A stretch of 11,379 bases of DNA from Pedobacter sp. UBA1654. GTDB lineage: Bacteria; Bacteroidota; Bacteroidia; Sphingobacteriales; Sphingobacteriaceae. Positions 1-6,165 of this stretch are shown piece by piece (the first letter of the stretch is position 1; each line of letters begins with the position of its first letter). Made by a program: the position numbers and the translations under genes. The notes beneath the pieces are model-generated. The model was not told where the DNA came from. It did not search any database and saw nothing but the letters and a program-made list of their open reading frames with translations. The DNA lies in NCBI GenBank assembly GCA_002320935.1, contig DCLG01000084.1, positions 47,919-59,297 of the forward strand, in the 5' to 3' direction.

Positions 1-366
1 CATAACCGCTTTAAGAATGCTGCCGTTCAGATCGTGACTACAGAACAATTGTTGCCGTTGAAGCAGCATGTTCAGGCTGAAGTTGAAACGGTTAAATCAA
101 CCAATGTTGACTACATTCTGGAGCCCTCTAAGGTGGAGATTGTAGAACAGCTGATTCCAAAGTCAATCAAGATTCAGCTTTATAAGGCGGTGTTGGACTC
201 ACACGCTTCAGAACATGGTGCGCGTATGACCTCTATGGACAAAGCAACTGAAAATGCCGGAGATCTTTTGAAAGCATTAAAACTATCTTATAACCAGGCT
301 CGTCAGGCCGCCATTACAACCGAGTTAACCGAGATTGTAAGTGGTGCCGCTGCCCTGAATGGATAA
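1..366 (+). CDS. atpG: ATP synthase F1 subunit gamma, C-terminal part (5' end outside window)
   Basis: This is the 3' part of the gene for the central rotor shaft of the F1Fo ATP synthase. It is open from the first base of the window with no start visible, so about 121 C-terminal codons are present. The last 60 or so residues carry the gamma signature: HGARMTSMDKATENAGDLL, then a long helix with YNQARQAAITTELTEIVSGAAAL, which is nearly the same as the C-terminal rotor helix in other bacteria. The ATG-less internal start at base 34 is not the true start because the reading frame continues upstream with family-like residues. The TAA at 364-366 is followed within 20 bases by a strong terminator, so this is probably the last gene of its atp transcript. 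Identification is secure; only the extent is truncated by the window edge. Confidence 0.96.
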   Translation, partial: HNRFKNAAVQIVTTEQLLPLKQHVQAEVETVKSTNVDYILEPSKVEIVEQLIPKSIKIQLYKAVLDSHASEHGARMTSMDKATENAGDLLKALKLSYNQARQAAITTELTEIVSGAAALNG

Positions 367-385
367 TTGAAGAATATATTATCAG

Positions 386-419
386 AGCCTCTGTCGCACG
401 ACAGAGGCTTTTTTGTTTT
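386..419 (+). terminator. Rho-independent terminator after atpG
   Basis: A perfect 10-bp stem (AGCCTCTGTC pairing with GACAGAGGCT) closes a GCAC tetraloop at 386-409 and runs straight into a T-rich tract (six T, one G, four T). It lies 20 bases after the atpG stop codon and 14 bases before the next ATG. It should end the ATP synthase transcript and also argues against any start of the following gene upstream of it. Confidence 0.9.
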
Positions 420-432
420 AACAGATAAGTCA

Positions 433-1215
433 ATGAAAAAACGTTTAGCGATCTTCATCGCACTTTTATTGCCATTAGGCCTTTTGGCTCAGGATACCAC
501 ATCAAACATGGGGTACCGTGACTATACCACTGCAGTATTATGGCAGCAACATTCGGGTGAATACCGGGCGCTTGCTTTTCAGGCCTTCAACTTTGCCAGG
601 ATCTCCCTTCTCGAGCGTCTGAAAACGGTTGGGAAAGACAAAAAGTACTGCGTAGTTGTTGATGTAGATGAGACTGTATTGGATAACTCTCCATTCCAGG
701 GATATGAAATAAACCATGGTAAGACCTTTGATTCGAAGGACTGGAATCAGTGGACCAGTAAGGGAATTGCGGATACCGTTCCAGGTGCCCTAAGCTTTCT
801 GAAGTTCGCTGCAGCTCATGGGGTAGAAACCTTTTACCTGACCAATCGTGATACATCAGAAATGGCAGGTACACTCTACAACCTGAAGACACTTGGATTC
901 CCGAATGCGGATCAGGCGCACATGCTGCTAAAAACAAATACATCAGATAAAGAACCAAGAAGACAGGCGATTCTGGAGCAATATCATATCCTGCTATTAT
1001 GTGGTGATAATCTAAGTGACTTCTCTAATGTCTTTTATCGTTCAGGAAAGAATACCATTGAGCAGGTAAATGCATTACAGGCGGAATTTGGTACGCATTT
1101 TATTGTATTACCAAACCCGATGTATGGCGATTGGGAAAAACAATTTTATAAGGACAGTAAACCCACAGAGGCAGTGAAAGCTGCGGAACGGTTAGAAGGA
1201 TTGAAAACTTATTAG
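433..1215 (+). CDS. Exported HAD acid phosphatase / 5'-nucleotidase, lipoprotein e(P4) family
   Basis: A 260-residue phosphomonoesterase of the HAD superfamily (class B/C acid phosphatases, e(P4) group), expected to dephosphorylate nucleotides or other phosphate esters outside the inner membrane. Residues 1-19 are a signal peptide (MKKR, hydrophobic core, LLA). HAD motif I is D77-V-D79-E-T, with D77 as the nucleophile and D79 as the acid/base; motif II is around FYLTNRD (134-140), and the metal-binding motif is GDNLSDF (191-197). Named e(P4) proteins are lipoproteins, but here the cleavage site reads LLA-Q with no lipobox cysteine, so a soluble periplasmic form is predicted. The frame extends upstream to a TTG at 367, but that would place coding sequence across the terminator, so ATG 433 is chosen. 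I see no convincing promoter of its own. Family assignment is firm; substrate is not known. Confidence 0.9.
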   Translation: MKKRLAIFIALLLPLGLLAQDTTSNMGYRDYTTAVLWQQHSGEYRALAFQAFNFARISLLERLKTVGKDKKYCVVVDVDETVLDNSPFQGYEINHGKTFDSKDWNQWTSKGIADTVPGALSFLKFAAAHGVETFYLTNRDTSEMAGTLYNLKTLGFPNADQAHMLLKTNTSDKEPRRQAILEQYHILLLCGDNLSDFSNVFYRSGKNTIEQVNALQAEFGTHFIVLPNPMYGDWEKQFYKDSKPTEAVKAAERLEGLKTY

Positions 1216-1246
1216 TATTAATCCTTTTATATAGGCTAATTAATAT

Positions 1247-1254
1247 TATTTTTG
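1247..1254 (+). promoter_or_regulatory. Probable -7 promoter element for the 71-residue membrane protein gene
   Basis: TATTTTTG matches the Bacteroidota -7 consensus TAnnTTTG exactly and lies 23 bases before the ATG at 1278. I do not see a TTG -33 box at the usual 17-23 base spacing. The region is AT-rich, so a chance match is possible. Confidence 0.45.
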
Positions 1255-1277
1255 TGCAGTAAAACTAAAAAAGTAAC

Positions 1278-1493
1278 ATGGATAAGAAACCAATCTACAG
1301 TACTCCCAGCATGAAAGTTGCAAATGATGAAGGGATCTACAAATTATTATTAGTTGGAATTATATTAGGTATAATCGGCGTGTTTTTACGTTTTGCAGGT
1401 GATTCTGATATGCTGTCGCTTATCTCATGGGCTATCCTGTTTGTAGGAGCAGCACTTTGCTTCAAAGGCGTTTTCAAGATTCTAGGTGCATAA
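1278..1493 (+). CDS. Small two-helix membrane protein, function unknown
   Basis: A 71-residue protein I do not recognise as a named family. A polar N-terminus of about 20 residues (MDKKPIYSTPSMKVANDEG) precedes two hydrophobic segments, about residues 22-40 (rich in I, L and G) and 46-70. This predicts a small inner-membrane protein with a hairpin topology. Support for a real gene: it starts with ATG, has a -7 type element 23 bases upstream, is preceded by an A-rich leader, and ends 19 bases before a clear terminator. It is alone between the phosphatase gene and the convergent ruvC, so context gives no clue to its role. I assign no function. Confidence 0.75.
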   Translation: MDKKPIYSTPSMKVANDEGIYKLLLVGIILGIIGVFLRFAGDSDMLSLISWAILFVGAALCFKGVFKILGA

Positions 1494-1512
1494 CCTTCCA
1501 GATACCGACATT

Positions 1513-1550
1513 AAAAAAGCCAGTTCCCAAAGGACTGGCTTTTGTTTTTT
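1513..1550. terminator. Bidirectional terminator between the small membrane protein gene and ruvC
   Basis: AAAAAAGCCAGT and ACTGGCTTTTG form a stem around TCCCAAAGG, in which CC/GG can pair further. On the plus strand the stem is followed by TTTGTTTTTT; on the minus strand the A run at 1513-1518 becomes a T run. It lies between convergent genes (plus-strand stop at 1491-1493, ruvC stop at 1571-1573), so it can end both transcripts. Confidence 0.88.
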
Positions 1551-1570
1551 GTAATAGTTTCTCTTAGACA

Positions 1571-2134
1571 TTATTTAACCCGCTTCTGGTTGTCCTTCGC
1601 GAAAGCTTCCCAACCAGAATAAGATTTCCCACTACCCCCCGAAGGGACCCGCTGGAATGCATGACAAACCGCCACAGCCAGACCATCGGTAGCATCCAGG
1701 AATTCCGGTGTTTCCTTAAAAAGCAACAGACGCTGCAACATTGCCGCCACCTGTTCCTTACCCGCATTACCATTACCCGTGATCGACTGTTTAATTTTCC
1801 GTGGTGCATATTCCGTAACCGGTATCGTCCTGGATAAGGCTGCAGCCATGGCTACGCCCTGTGCACGTCCAAGTTTTAGCATCACCTGCACATTTTTTCC
1901 ATAGAAGGGTGCCTCAAGCGCCATGACATCTGGTTTATATTCCTCAATTAACCCTACCGTCTTATCAAATATCCGCTGAAGTTTTAGAAAATGATCGTCC
2001 AGATGATCCATCTTCACCACTCCCATGCTGATCAGCTTAATTTTACTTCCCTGTTCCAGAATCAATCCATAGCCCATTACAGCTGTTCCCGGATCGATTC
2101 CCATAATCACCCTTTCCTTTTTTTCCGCCAACAT
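1571..2134 (-). CDS. ruvC: Crossover junction endodeoxyribonuclease RuvC
   Basis: A 187-residue Holliday junction resolvase. RuvC dimers, working with the RuvAB branch-migration motor, nick junctions symmetrically in the last step of homologous recombination. The RNase H-like fold is recognisable from MGIDPGT (11-17), [10 protein letters not shown] (72-81), [20 protein letters not shown] (110-129) and [13 protein letters not shown] (147-159). The four acidic catalytic residues of the family are all present: D14, E74, D147 and D150. The frame continues upstream to position 2218, but that extension is not RuvC-like and would run into the divergent gene, so the ATG at 2134 ([14 protein letters not shown]) is chosen. 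ruvA and ruvB are not in the window. A promoter-like pair sits directly upstream. Length and motifs match the family. Confidence 0.96.
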   Translation of the reverse strand: MLAEKKERVIMGIDPGTAVMGYGLILEQGSKIKLISMGVVKMDHLDDHFLKLQRIFDKTVGLIEEYKPDVMALEAPFYGKNVQVMLKLGRAQGVAMAAALSRTIPVTEYAPRKIKQSITGNGNAGKEQVAAMLQRLLLFKETPEFLDATDGLAVAVCHAFQRVPSGGSGKSYSGWEAFAKDNQKRVK

Positions 2135-2138
2135 AGAA

Positions 2139-2172
2139 CAATAATAAGCATATTTGCAGAGAGTGAGCGCAA
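2139..2172 (-). promoter_or_regulatory. Probable ruvC promoter
   Basis: On the minus strand, TTG (2172-2170, inside TTTTTG) is followed after 23 bases by TATTATTG (2146-2139), one mismatch from the Bacteroidota -7 consensus TAnnTTTG. The -7 element ends only 4 bases before the ruvC ATG, so the transcript would have almost no leader. The -33 box lies inside the first codons of the divergent YbhN-type gene. Confidence 0.45.
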
Positions 2173-3155
2173 AAAGTATAACACCCCGATACAAGAACAT
2201 CATATCCAATCTGATCAAAATCGGTGTCGTCGTTTTCGCATTCTACTTCATCTACACAAAACTTAGCAGCAACCAGGATCTTAAAGGATTTCTGGAGCTC
2301 ATACACCAGATCCCCACTATAGAAATCATTGCAGTCATTTCCCTGGTGTTCTTGCTCATGCTTGTGAACTGGGGGCTCGAAGCGGTGAAATGGAAAAGAC
2401 TTATCCAACCGGTGGAGCGGATCAGCTTGTGGAAAGCTATAGAATCTGTTTTCTGCGGACTTACCTGGGCGGTTTTTACACCCAACCGCCTCGGTGAATA
2501 TGGCGGACGCGTATTTTTTCTCTCGCCTAAAAGGCGGATTATAGGCGCAGTTGCCATGGCCGTGGGAAATATTGGCCAGATGGTGCTCACAAACATCTTC
2601 GGCTCTATTGCTCTGTGCATATTTATATTCCGGTTTAAACCGATGGATGACCTGTTTTTCCTGTTCCTATGCACCATTGCCTTTATATTCTGCTCCTTTC
2701 TCGCCATATTCTATTTTAATATCAGGTGGTTGAACGGACTGCTGCTCTCCATGCGGTTCACCAGAAAATACAAGAAGTTTTACACCATCCTTGCGCGATA
2801 CAGGAAGGCGGAACTCTTCAGAATCCTCCTGTTTTGTTTTGCCAGATACGCGGTATTTAGTACCCAATATTTCATCATGTTCTTCTGGCTGATCCCAAGC
2901 CTGCATATTGCCGATGTACTCATGATGGTATGCATATTGTTTTTTGTCCAGTCCAATCTGCCTTCACTCGACCTCTTTGATGTCGGGATCAGAAGTGTCA
3001 CCGCATTATTCTTCTTTGAGTTTATTACCGATCAAAGTACAGCCGTGGTTGCCTGCATTGCCAGCATCTGGCTTATAAATATTATTATTCCTGCTATATT
3101 AGGATCCTATTTCGTCTTTAAACTCAATTTTTTTGGAAGTCTTAAACGTAACTAG
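2154..3155 (+). CDS. YbhN/AglD-type integral membrane protein (LPG synthase TM-domain family)
   Basis: A polytopic inner-membrane protein of about 330 residues related to the flippase-like domain of MprF/lysylphosphatidylglycerol synthase (UPF0104, YbhN/AglD). Hydrophobic segments are visible near residues 20-37, 56-75, 130-157, 163-190, 220-246, 250-270 and 290-325. The family hallmark is [13 protein letters not shown] at 108-120. Such proteins often accompany glycosyltransferases and are thought to handle lipid-linked substrates; the exact substrate here is unknown. There is no ATG until about residue 69, so the start must be TTG 2154 or GTG 2163; the GTG is 6 bases after CATATTTG, a near match to the -7 consensus. 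The 3' end overlaps or abuts the next gene, a GT2 glycosyltransferase, implying an operon. It lacks the cytosolic aminoacyl-transferase domain of MprF, so lipid lysinylation is not expected. Confidence 0.85.
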   Translation: MQRVSAKSITPRYKNIISNLIKIGVVVFAFYFIYTKLSSNQDLKGFLELIHQIPTIEIIAVISLVFLLMLVNWGLEAVKWKRLIQPVERISLWKAIESVFCGLTWAVFTPNRLGEYGGRVFFLSPKRRIIGAVAMAVGNIGQMVLTNIFGSIALCIFIFRFKPMDDLFFLFLCTIAFIFCSFLAIFYFNIRWLNGLLLSMRFTRKYKKFYTILARYRKAELFRILLFCFARYAVFSTQYFIMFFWLIPSLHIADVLMMVCILFFVQSNLPSLDLFDVGIRSVTALFFFEFITDQSTAVVACIASIWLINIIIPAILGSYFVFKLNFFGSLKRN

Positions 3156-4314
3156 TGTATTGTGCCTGTTGCTGACCTTGCTGTATCTGGGTGTGATCAT
3201 CTGGTTTATACGAGGCTGGAAGGGGCTAAAGTCTTTCACTTACCGCAAGCACCAGCCCTTAAAAGTGTCCATCATCATTGCCGCCAGGGACGAAGCTGAA
3301 AACATCCGGAATACCATAGAAGATCTGCTGGCGCAGGATTACGAACAGGAATATCTCGAAATCATCTTCATCGATGACCATTCTACAGACGACACCGGTG
3401 ATATCATAGCCTCCTATGCTGCACAAGGCATCCGCCTGGTCAGCCTAAACGAAACCAATACAATCAACTCTTATAAGAAAAAGGCCATTGAAACTGCAAT
3501 AGGAGGGGCTAGAGGTGATCTCATCATCACCACCGACGCAGACTGTCGCATGGGGCCAAACTGGCTTAAAACCATTGTGAGTTACTATCAGGAAGGCGGC
3601 TATAAGATGATCTCGTCGCCGGTAGTTTACTTCGAGGAAAAGAACCGATTCGAAAGGGCACAATCGCTGGAGTTCCTCTTCCTGATCGGGATGGGCGCCT
3701 CCACAATTGGCAACAACAAACCGTCAACTTGTAATGGAGCCAATCTGGCCTATGAGCGTGCAGCCTTCTATGAAGTGGGCGGCTTTAAGGGTATTGATGA
3801 TTTGGCCTCTGGCGACGACGAGCTGCTGCTACACAAGATGGCGGATAAGTATGGCAACAAAATTGGCTTCCTGAAAAATCATGATGCCATCGTATACACA
3901 CAAGCAAAACCAACCCTGCGGGAATTTATCCAGCAGCGTAAACGCTGGGCCTCTAAAAGCACTAGGTACAAGAATAAGTCTATCATTGTGCTAGGCGTCC
4001 TGGTATGGCTGTTCAACCTAAGCATACTGCTAAACTTGCTCGGCGGCACGATGATGTTGCTTCTAAGCGCATTTGGTGCGAGCAGCATACCAACGAACAT
4101 TGCACAGCAGCTTTTATACCTCGCCCTTCTTCAATTGAGTATTAAGTTTATTGCTGAATTCCTGTTTTTGAAAAAAGTTACTCAATTTGCCCGGAGACCA
4201 GAACTCATGCGACTATTACCCATATTAAACATCCTACACATCATTTACTTAATATATATCGGTATTGCTGGTAATTCAGGCAAGTACAGTTGGAAAGGAA
4301 GGATGGTTCGATAA
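3133..4314 (+). CDS. Membrane-anchored family 2 glycosyltransferase
   Basis: A 393-residue inverting glycosyltransferase of family GT2 that should transfer a sugar from a nucleotide sugar on the cytoplasmic face of the membrane. One N-terminal helix (about 8-27) anchors it. The GT-A domain shows IIIAARDEAENI (47-58), IDDHSTDDT (80-88), the DxD metal site D135-A-D137, an acidic DDE at 228-230 (catalytic base region) and QQRKRW (267-272), the D,D,D,QxxRW arrangement typical of processive or lipid-acting GT2 enzymes. About three further helices follow (about 283-311, 320-348, 365-383). The start is not certain: TTG 3133 overlaps the previous gene by 23 bases, while TTG 3160 would begin 4 bases after its stop; no ATG is available and I see no clear Shine-Dalgarno sequence. 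The stop overlaps the next ATG by one base (TAATG). Acceptor and sugar cannot be told from sequence. Confidence 0.88.
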   Translation: MEVLNVTSVLCLLLTLLYLGVIIWFIRGWKGLKSFTYRKHQPLKVSIIIAARDEAENIRNTIEDLLAQDYEQEYLEIIFIDDHSTDDTGDIIASYAAQGIRLVSLNETNTINSYKKKAIETAIGGARGDLIITTDADCRMGPNWLKTIVSYYQEGGYKMISSPVVYFEEKNRFERAQSLEFLFLIGMGASTIGNNKPSTCNGANLAYERAAFYEVGGFKGIDDLASGDDELLLHKMADKYGNKIGFLKNHDAIVYTQAKPTLREFIQQRKRWASKSTRYKNKSIIVLGVLVWLFNLSILLNLLGGTMMLLLSAFGASSIPTNIAQQLLYLALLQLSIKFIAEFLFLKKVTQFARRPELMRLLPILNILHIIYLIYIGIAGNSGKYSWKGRMVR

Positions 4315-5456
4315 TGAATGATCATAGCCCTTCAAAAAAAATCTGGAAGAAGTTCAGGAAGAACAAGTTTGCTGTCGGCGGACTCCTTTTTATCCTTGCC
4401 ACCATGCTCATCGGGATACTGGGTTATCTGGTTACGCCAGATCAGACACCAATGGCCAACACCATGCACCTGCAGCTGAGCAACAAAAAGCCCGGACGGA
4501 GTTTTAAGTTTTTGATCATTAGCCAGAACCCATCCATTCAGCAGGTCAGTATCTTTGAGAAGATGCTGTACGGTCAGGAAGCGAACTTCAAGAGTATTCC
4601 CATCAACAGCTATAAAATTACAGGCACAAAGGTGGATGTTGAGGCTTACATTGGCGATGATGAAGCTGGTGAACATAAGACCTACAACATTAAGGATATC
4701 TGCAGCAGCTGCGATCTTACACAAGTCACAACGTTGGAACAGCAGTTCGCCAGAAATAACATCTATGAACAGCGGTACCTTCTGGGCAGCGACATCTACG
4801 GACGGGACCTGCTCAGCCGGCTGATCCTGGGCATTCGCGTTTCGCTGTCCGTAGGTTTGATGGCTGTGATTATCTCCTTGCTTATCGGCATCAGTTTAGG
4901 CGCCTTGGCGGGTTATTTTGGCGGCAAAACAGACGCAGCAATCAGCTGGTTTATGAACGTGATTTGGTCCTTGCCATCCTTATTGCTGGTCATAGCCATA
5001 TCCTTTGCATTAGGAAAAGGCTTCTGGCAAATCTTTATCGCTGTAGGTTTATCGACCTGGGTCGATGTGGCGCGATTGGTACGCGGGCAGGTTATGGCAT
5101 TAAAAGAGGTTGAATTCGTTGAAGCATCAAGAGCACTGGGATTTTCCACAAGTCGCATCATCATCAAACACATACTGCCAAACATTGCCGGACCGATCCT
5201 GGTAGTGGCTTCGGCAAACTTTGCTTCCGCGATACTGCTTGAAACTGGTCTAAGCTTCCTTGGCTTTGGCGCACAACCGCCCATGCCGAGCTGGGGTACT
5301 ATGATCAAAGAACACTACGGCTACATCATCATGGATGCCGCCTACCTGGCCGTACTTCCCGGGCTCGCCATCATGCTTACCGTTTACGCTTTTAACGTGC
5401 TCGCCATCGGCCTGAGAGATGCTTTTGATGTAAAATCGCAGAATGTAAGTGTATAA
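4314..5456 (+). CDS. Dpp/OppC-type ABC transporter permease with enlarged extracytoplasmic segment
   Basis: A 380-residue inner-membrane permease of the peptide/nickel importer class (DppC/OppC). After a basic N-terminus and first helix (about 20-40) comes a soluble stretch of roughly 115 residues (42-156), much longer than the roughly 50 residues I expect in this class, with a CxxC pair at C130 and C133. The conserved part follows: LGSDIYGRDLLSRL (157-170), then five helices, and the ATPase-docking EAA loop E270-A-S---G276 to L288-P289. The ATG at 4314 shares a base with the preceding TAA and has AAAGGAAGGA at 4294-4303 as ribosome site; an upstream TTG at 4290 is less likely. No ATPase, binding protein or partner DppB gene is nearby, so its partners must be encoded elsewhere. 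Peptide uptake is the family default; the neighbouring GT2 and YbhN genes leave an envelope role open. Confidence 0.88.
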   Translation: MNDHSPSKKIWKKFRKNKFAVGGLLFILATMLIGILGYLVTPDQTPMANTMHLQLSNKKPGRSFKFLIISQNPSIQQVSIFEKMLYGQEANFKSIPINSYKITGTKVDVEAYIGDDEAGEHKTYNIKDICSSCDLTQVTTLEQQFARNNIYEQRYLLGSDIYGRDLLSRLILGIRVSLSVGLMAVIISLLIGISLGALAGYFGGKTDAAISWFMNVIWSLPSLLLVIAISFALGKGFWQIFIAVGLSTWVDVARLVRGQVMALKEVEFVEASRALGFSTSRIIIKHILPNIAGPILVVASANFASAILLETGLSFLGFGAQPPMPSWGTMIKEHYGYIIMDAAYLAVLPGLAIMLTVYAFNVLAIGLRDAFDVKSQNVSV

Positions 5457-5468
5457 AGATGAGGAGAG

Positions 5469-5489
5469 AAAAAGCGGTCTTGCTTTTTT
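5469..5489 (+). terminator. Possible weak terminator after the permease gene
   Basis: AAAAAGC at 5469-5475 can pair with GCTTTTT at 5482-5488 around a GGTCTT loop, with the T run as tail. Only two GC pairs hold the stem, so it is weak. It fits the place, 12 bases after the permease stop and before the rnhB -7 element. Confidence 0.4.
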
Positions 5490-5524
5490 ACTTTTTGCGT
5501 TTAATTCTTCAGCCCCAGAATTCT

Positions 5525-5532
5525 TAACTTTG
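5525..5532 (+). promoter_or_regulatory. Probable -7 promoter element of rnhB
   Basis: TAACTTTG is an exact match to TAnnTTTG and ends 4 bases before the rnhB ATG. A TTG lies at 5495-5497, but 27 bases away, longer than the usual spacing, so the -33 part is doubtful. If used, the transcript would start at or next to the initiation codon. Confidence 0.5.
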
Positions 5533-5536
5533 CGGT

Positions 5537-6148
5537 ATGTTAATCAATTGTTTCCAAAAAGAACTGATCGAAGCAGGCTGTGATGAAGCGGGCAGGGGCT
5601 GCCTTGCCGGTCCGGTATATGCCGCTGCCGTCATTCTTCCGCGGAAATTCAAATCCGGCATTCTGAACGATTCCAAGAAGCTAAGCCTTGAGCAGCGTCT
5701 GGAAATGCGTGAGGTGATTCAAAAGGAAGCCATTTGCTGGGCAGTCGGATCTGTGGATAACCATGAAATTGATGAGATTAACATCCTGAATGCTTCATTC
5801 CTTGCCATGCACCGCGCCATTGACCAGCTTTTGGTCATCCCGCAGTACCTGGTCATTGATGGAAACCGGTTCAAGCCGTATTCAGATATCCCACACTCGT
5901 GTATTGTAAAGGGCGATGGCAAGTATCTGAACATCGCTGCTGCCTCTATTCTTGCAAAAACGTACCGCGATGACTTTATGGCAAACATTGCCGCAGAACA
6001 TCCGGAATACGCGTGGCACCAGAATAAAGGTTACGCTACTGCTGCCCATCGACTTGTATCCATTGAAAAAGGATTAACACCATATCACCGCAGAAGCTTT
6101 ACGATTAGTCACCCTCAGTTTGACGGTATGGCTGATCTTGTCGTATAA
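5537..6148 (+). CDS. rnhB: Ribonuclease HII
   Basis: A 203-residue endonuclease that cuts the RNA strand of RNA/DNA hybrids and removes misincorporated ribonucleotides from DNA. The family signatures are complete: AGCDEAGRGCLAGPVYAAAV (13-32) with catalytic D16 and E17, LNDSKKL (43-49), the third acid in VIDGN (D108), the fourth acid in KGDGKYLNIAAASILAKTYRD (D127), and the C-terminal HQNKGYAT and YHRRSF stretches. The G-R-G of the DEAGRG motif, used to recognise the RNA-DNA junction in type 2 enzymes, is present. The ATG at 5537 gives the usual N-terminal distance to the DEAG motif. It probably has its own promoter, separate from the permease gene. The GT4 gene starts 17 bases after the stop, so the two may be cotranscribed. 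Confidence 0.96.
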   Translation: MLINCFQKELIEAGCDEAGRGCLAGPVYAAAVILPRKFKSGILNDSKKLSLEQRLEMREVIQKEAICWAVGSVDNHEIDEINILNASFLAMHRAIDQLLVIPQYLVIDGNRFKPYSDIPHSCIVKGDGKYLNIAAASILAKTYRDDFMANIAAEHPEYAWHQNKGYATAAHRLVSIEKGLTPYHRRSFTISHPQFDGMADLVV

Positions 6149-6165
6149 ATTAGTACTTTCAATTA

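Noticed and set aside
367..432. Upstream extension of the phosphatase gene to a TTG start
   Set aside because: It would code through the atpG terminator hairpin and put a non-signal stretch before an obvious signal peptide; ATG 433 is better.
587..958. 123-codon minus-strand frame within the phosphatase gene
   Set aside because: A shadow of the HAD phosphatase, with no recognisable motif or start context.
2135..2218. N-terminal extension of RuvC to position 2218
   Set aside because: The extra 28 residues are unlike RuvC and overlap the divergent membrane protein gene; the family N-terminus starts at [14 protein letters not shown].
2043..2707. Minus-strand open frames across the start of the YbhN-type gene
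   Set aside because: They mirror the coding strand of a recognisable membrane protein and have compositions atypical of real proteins.
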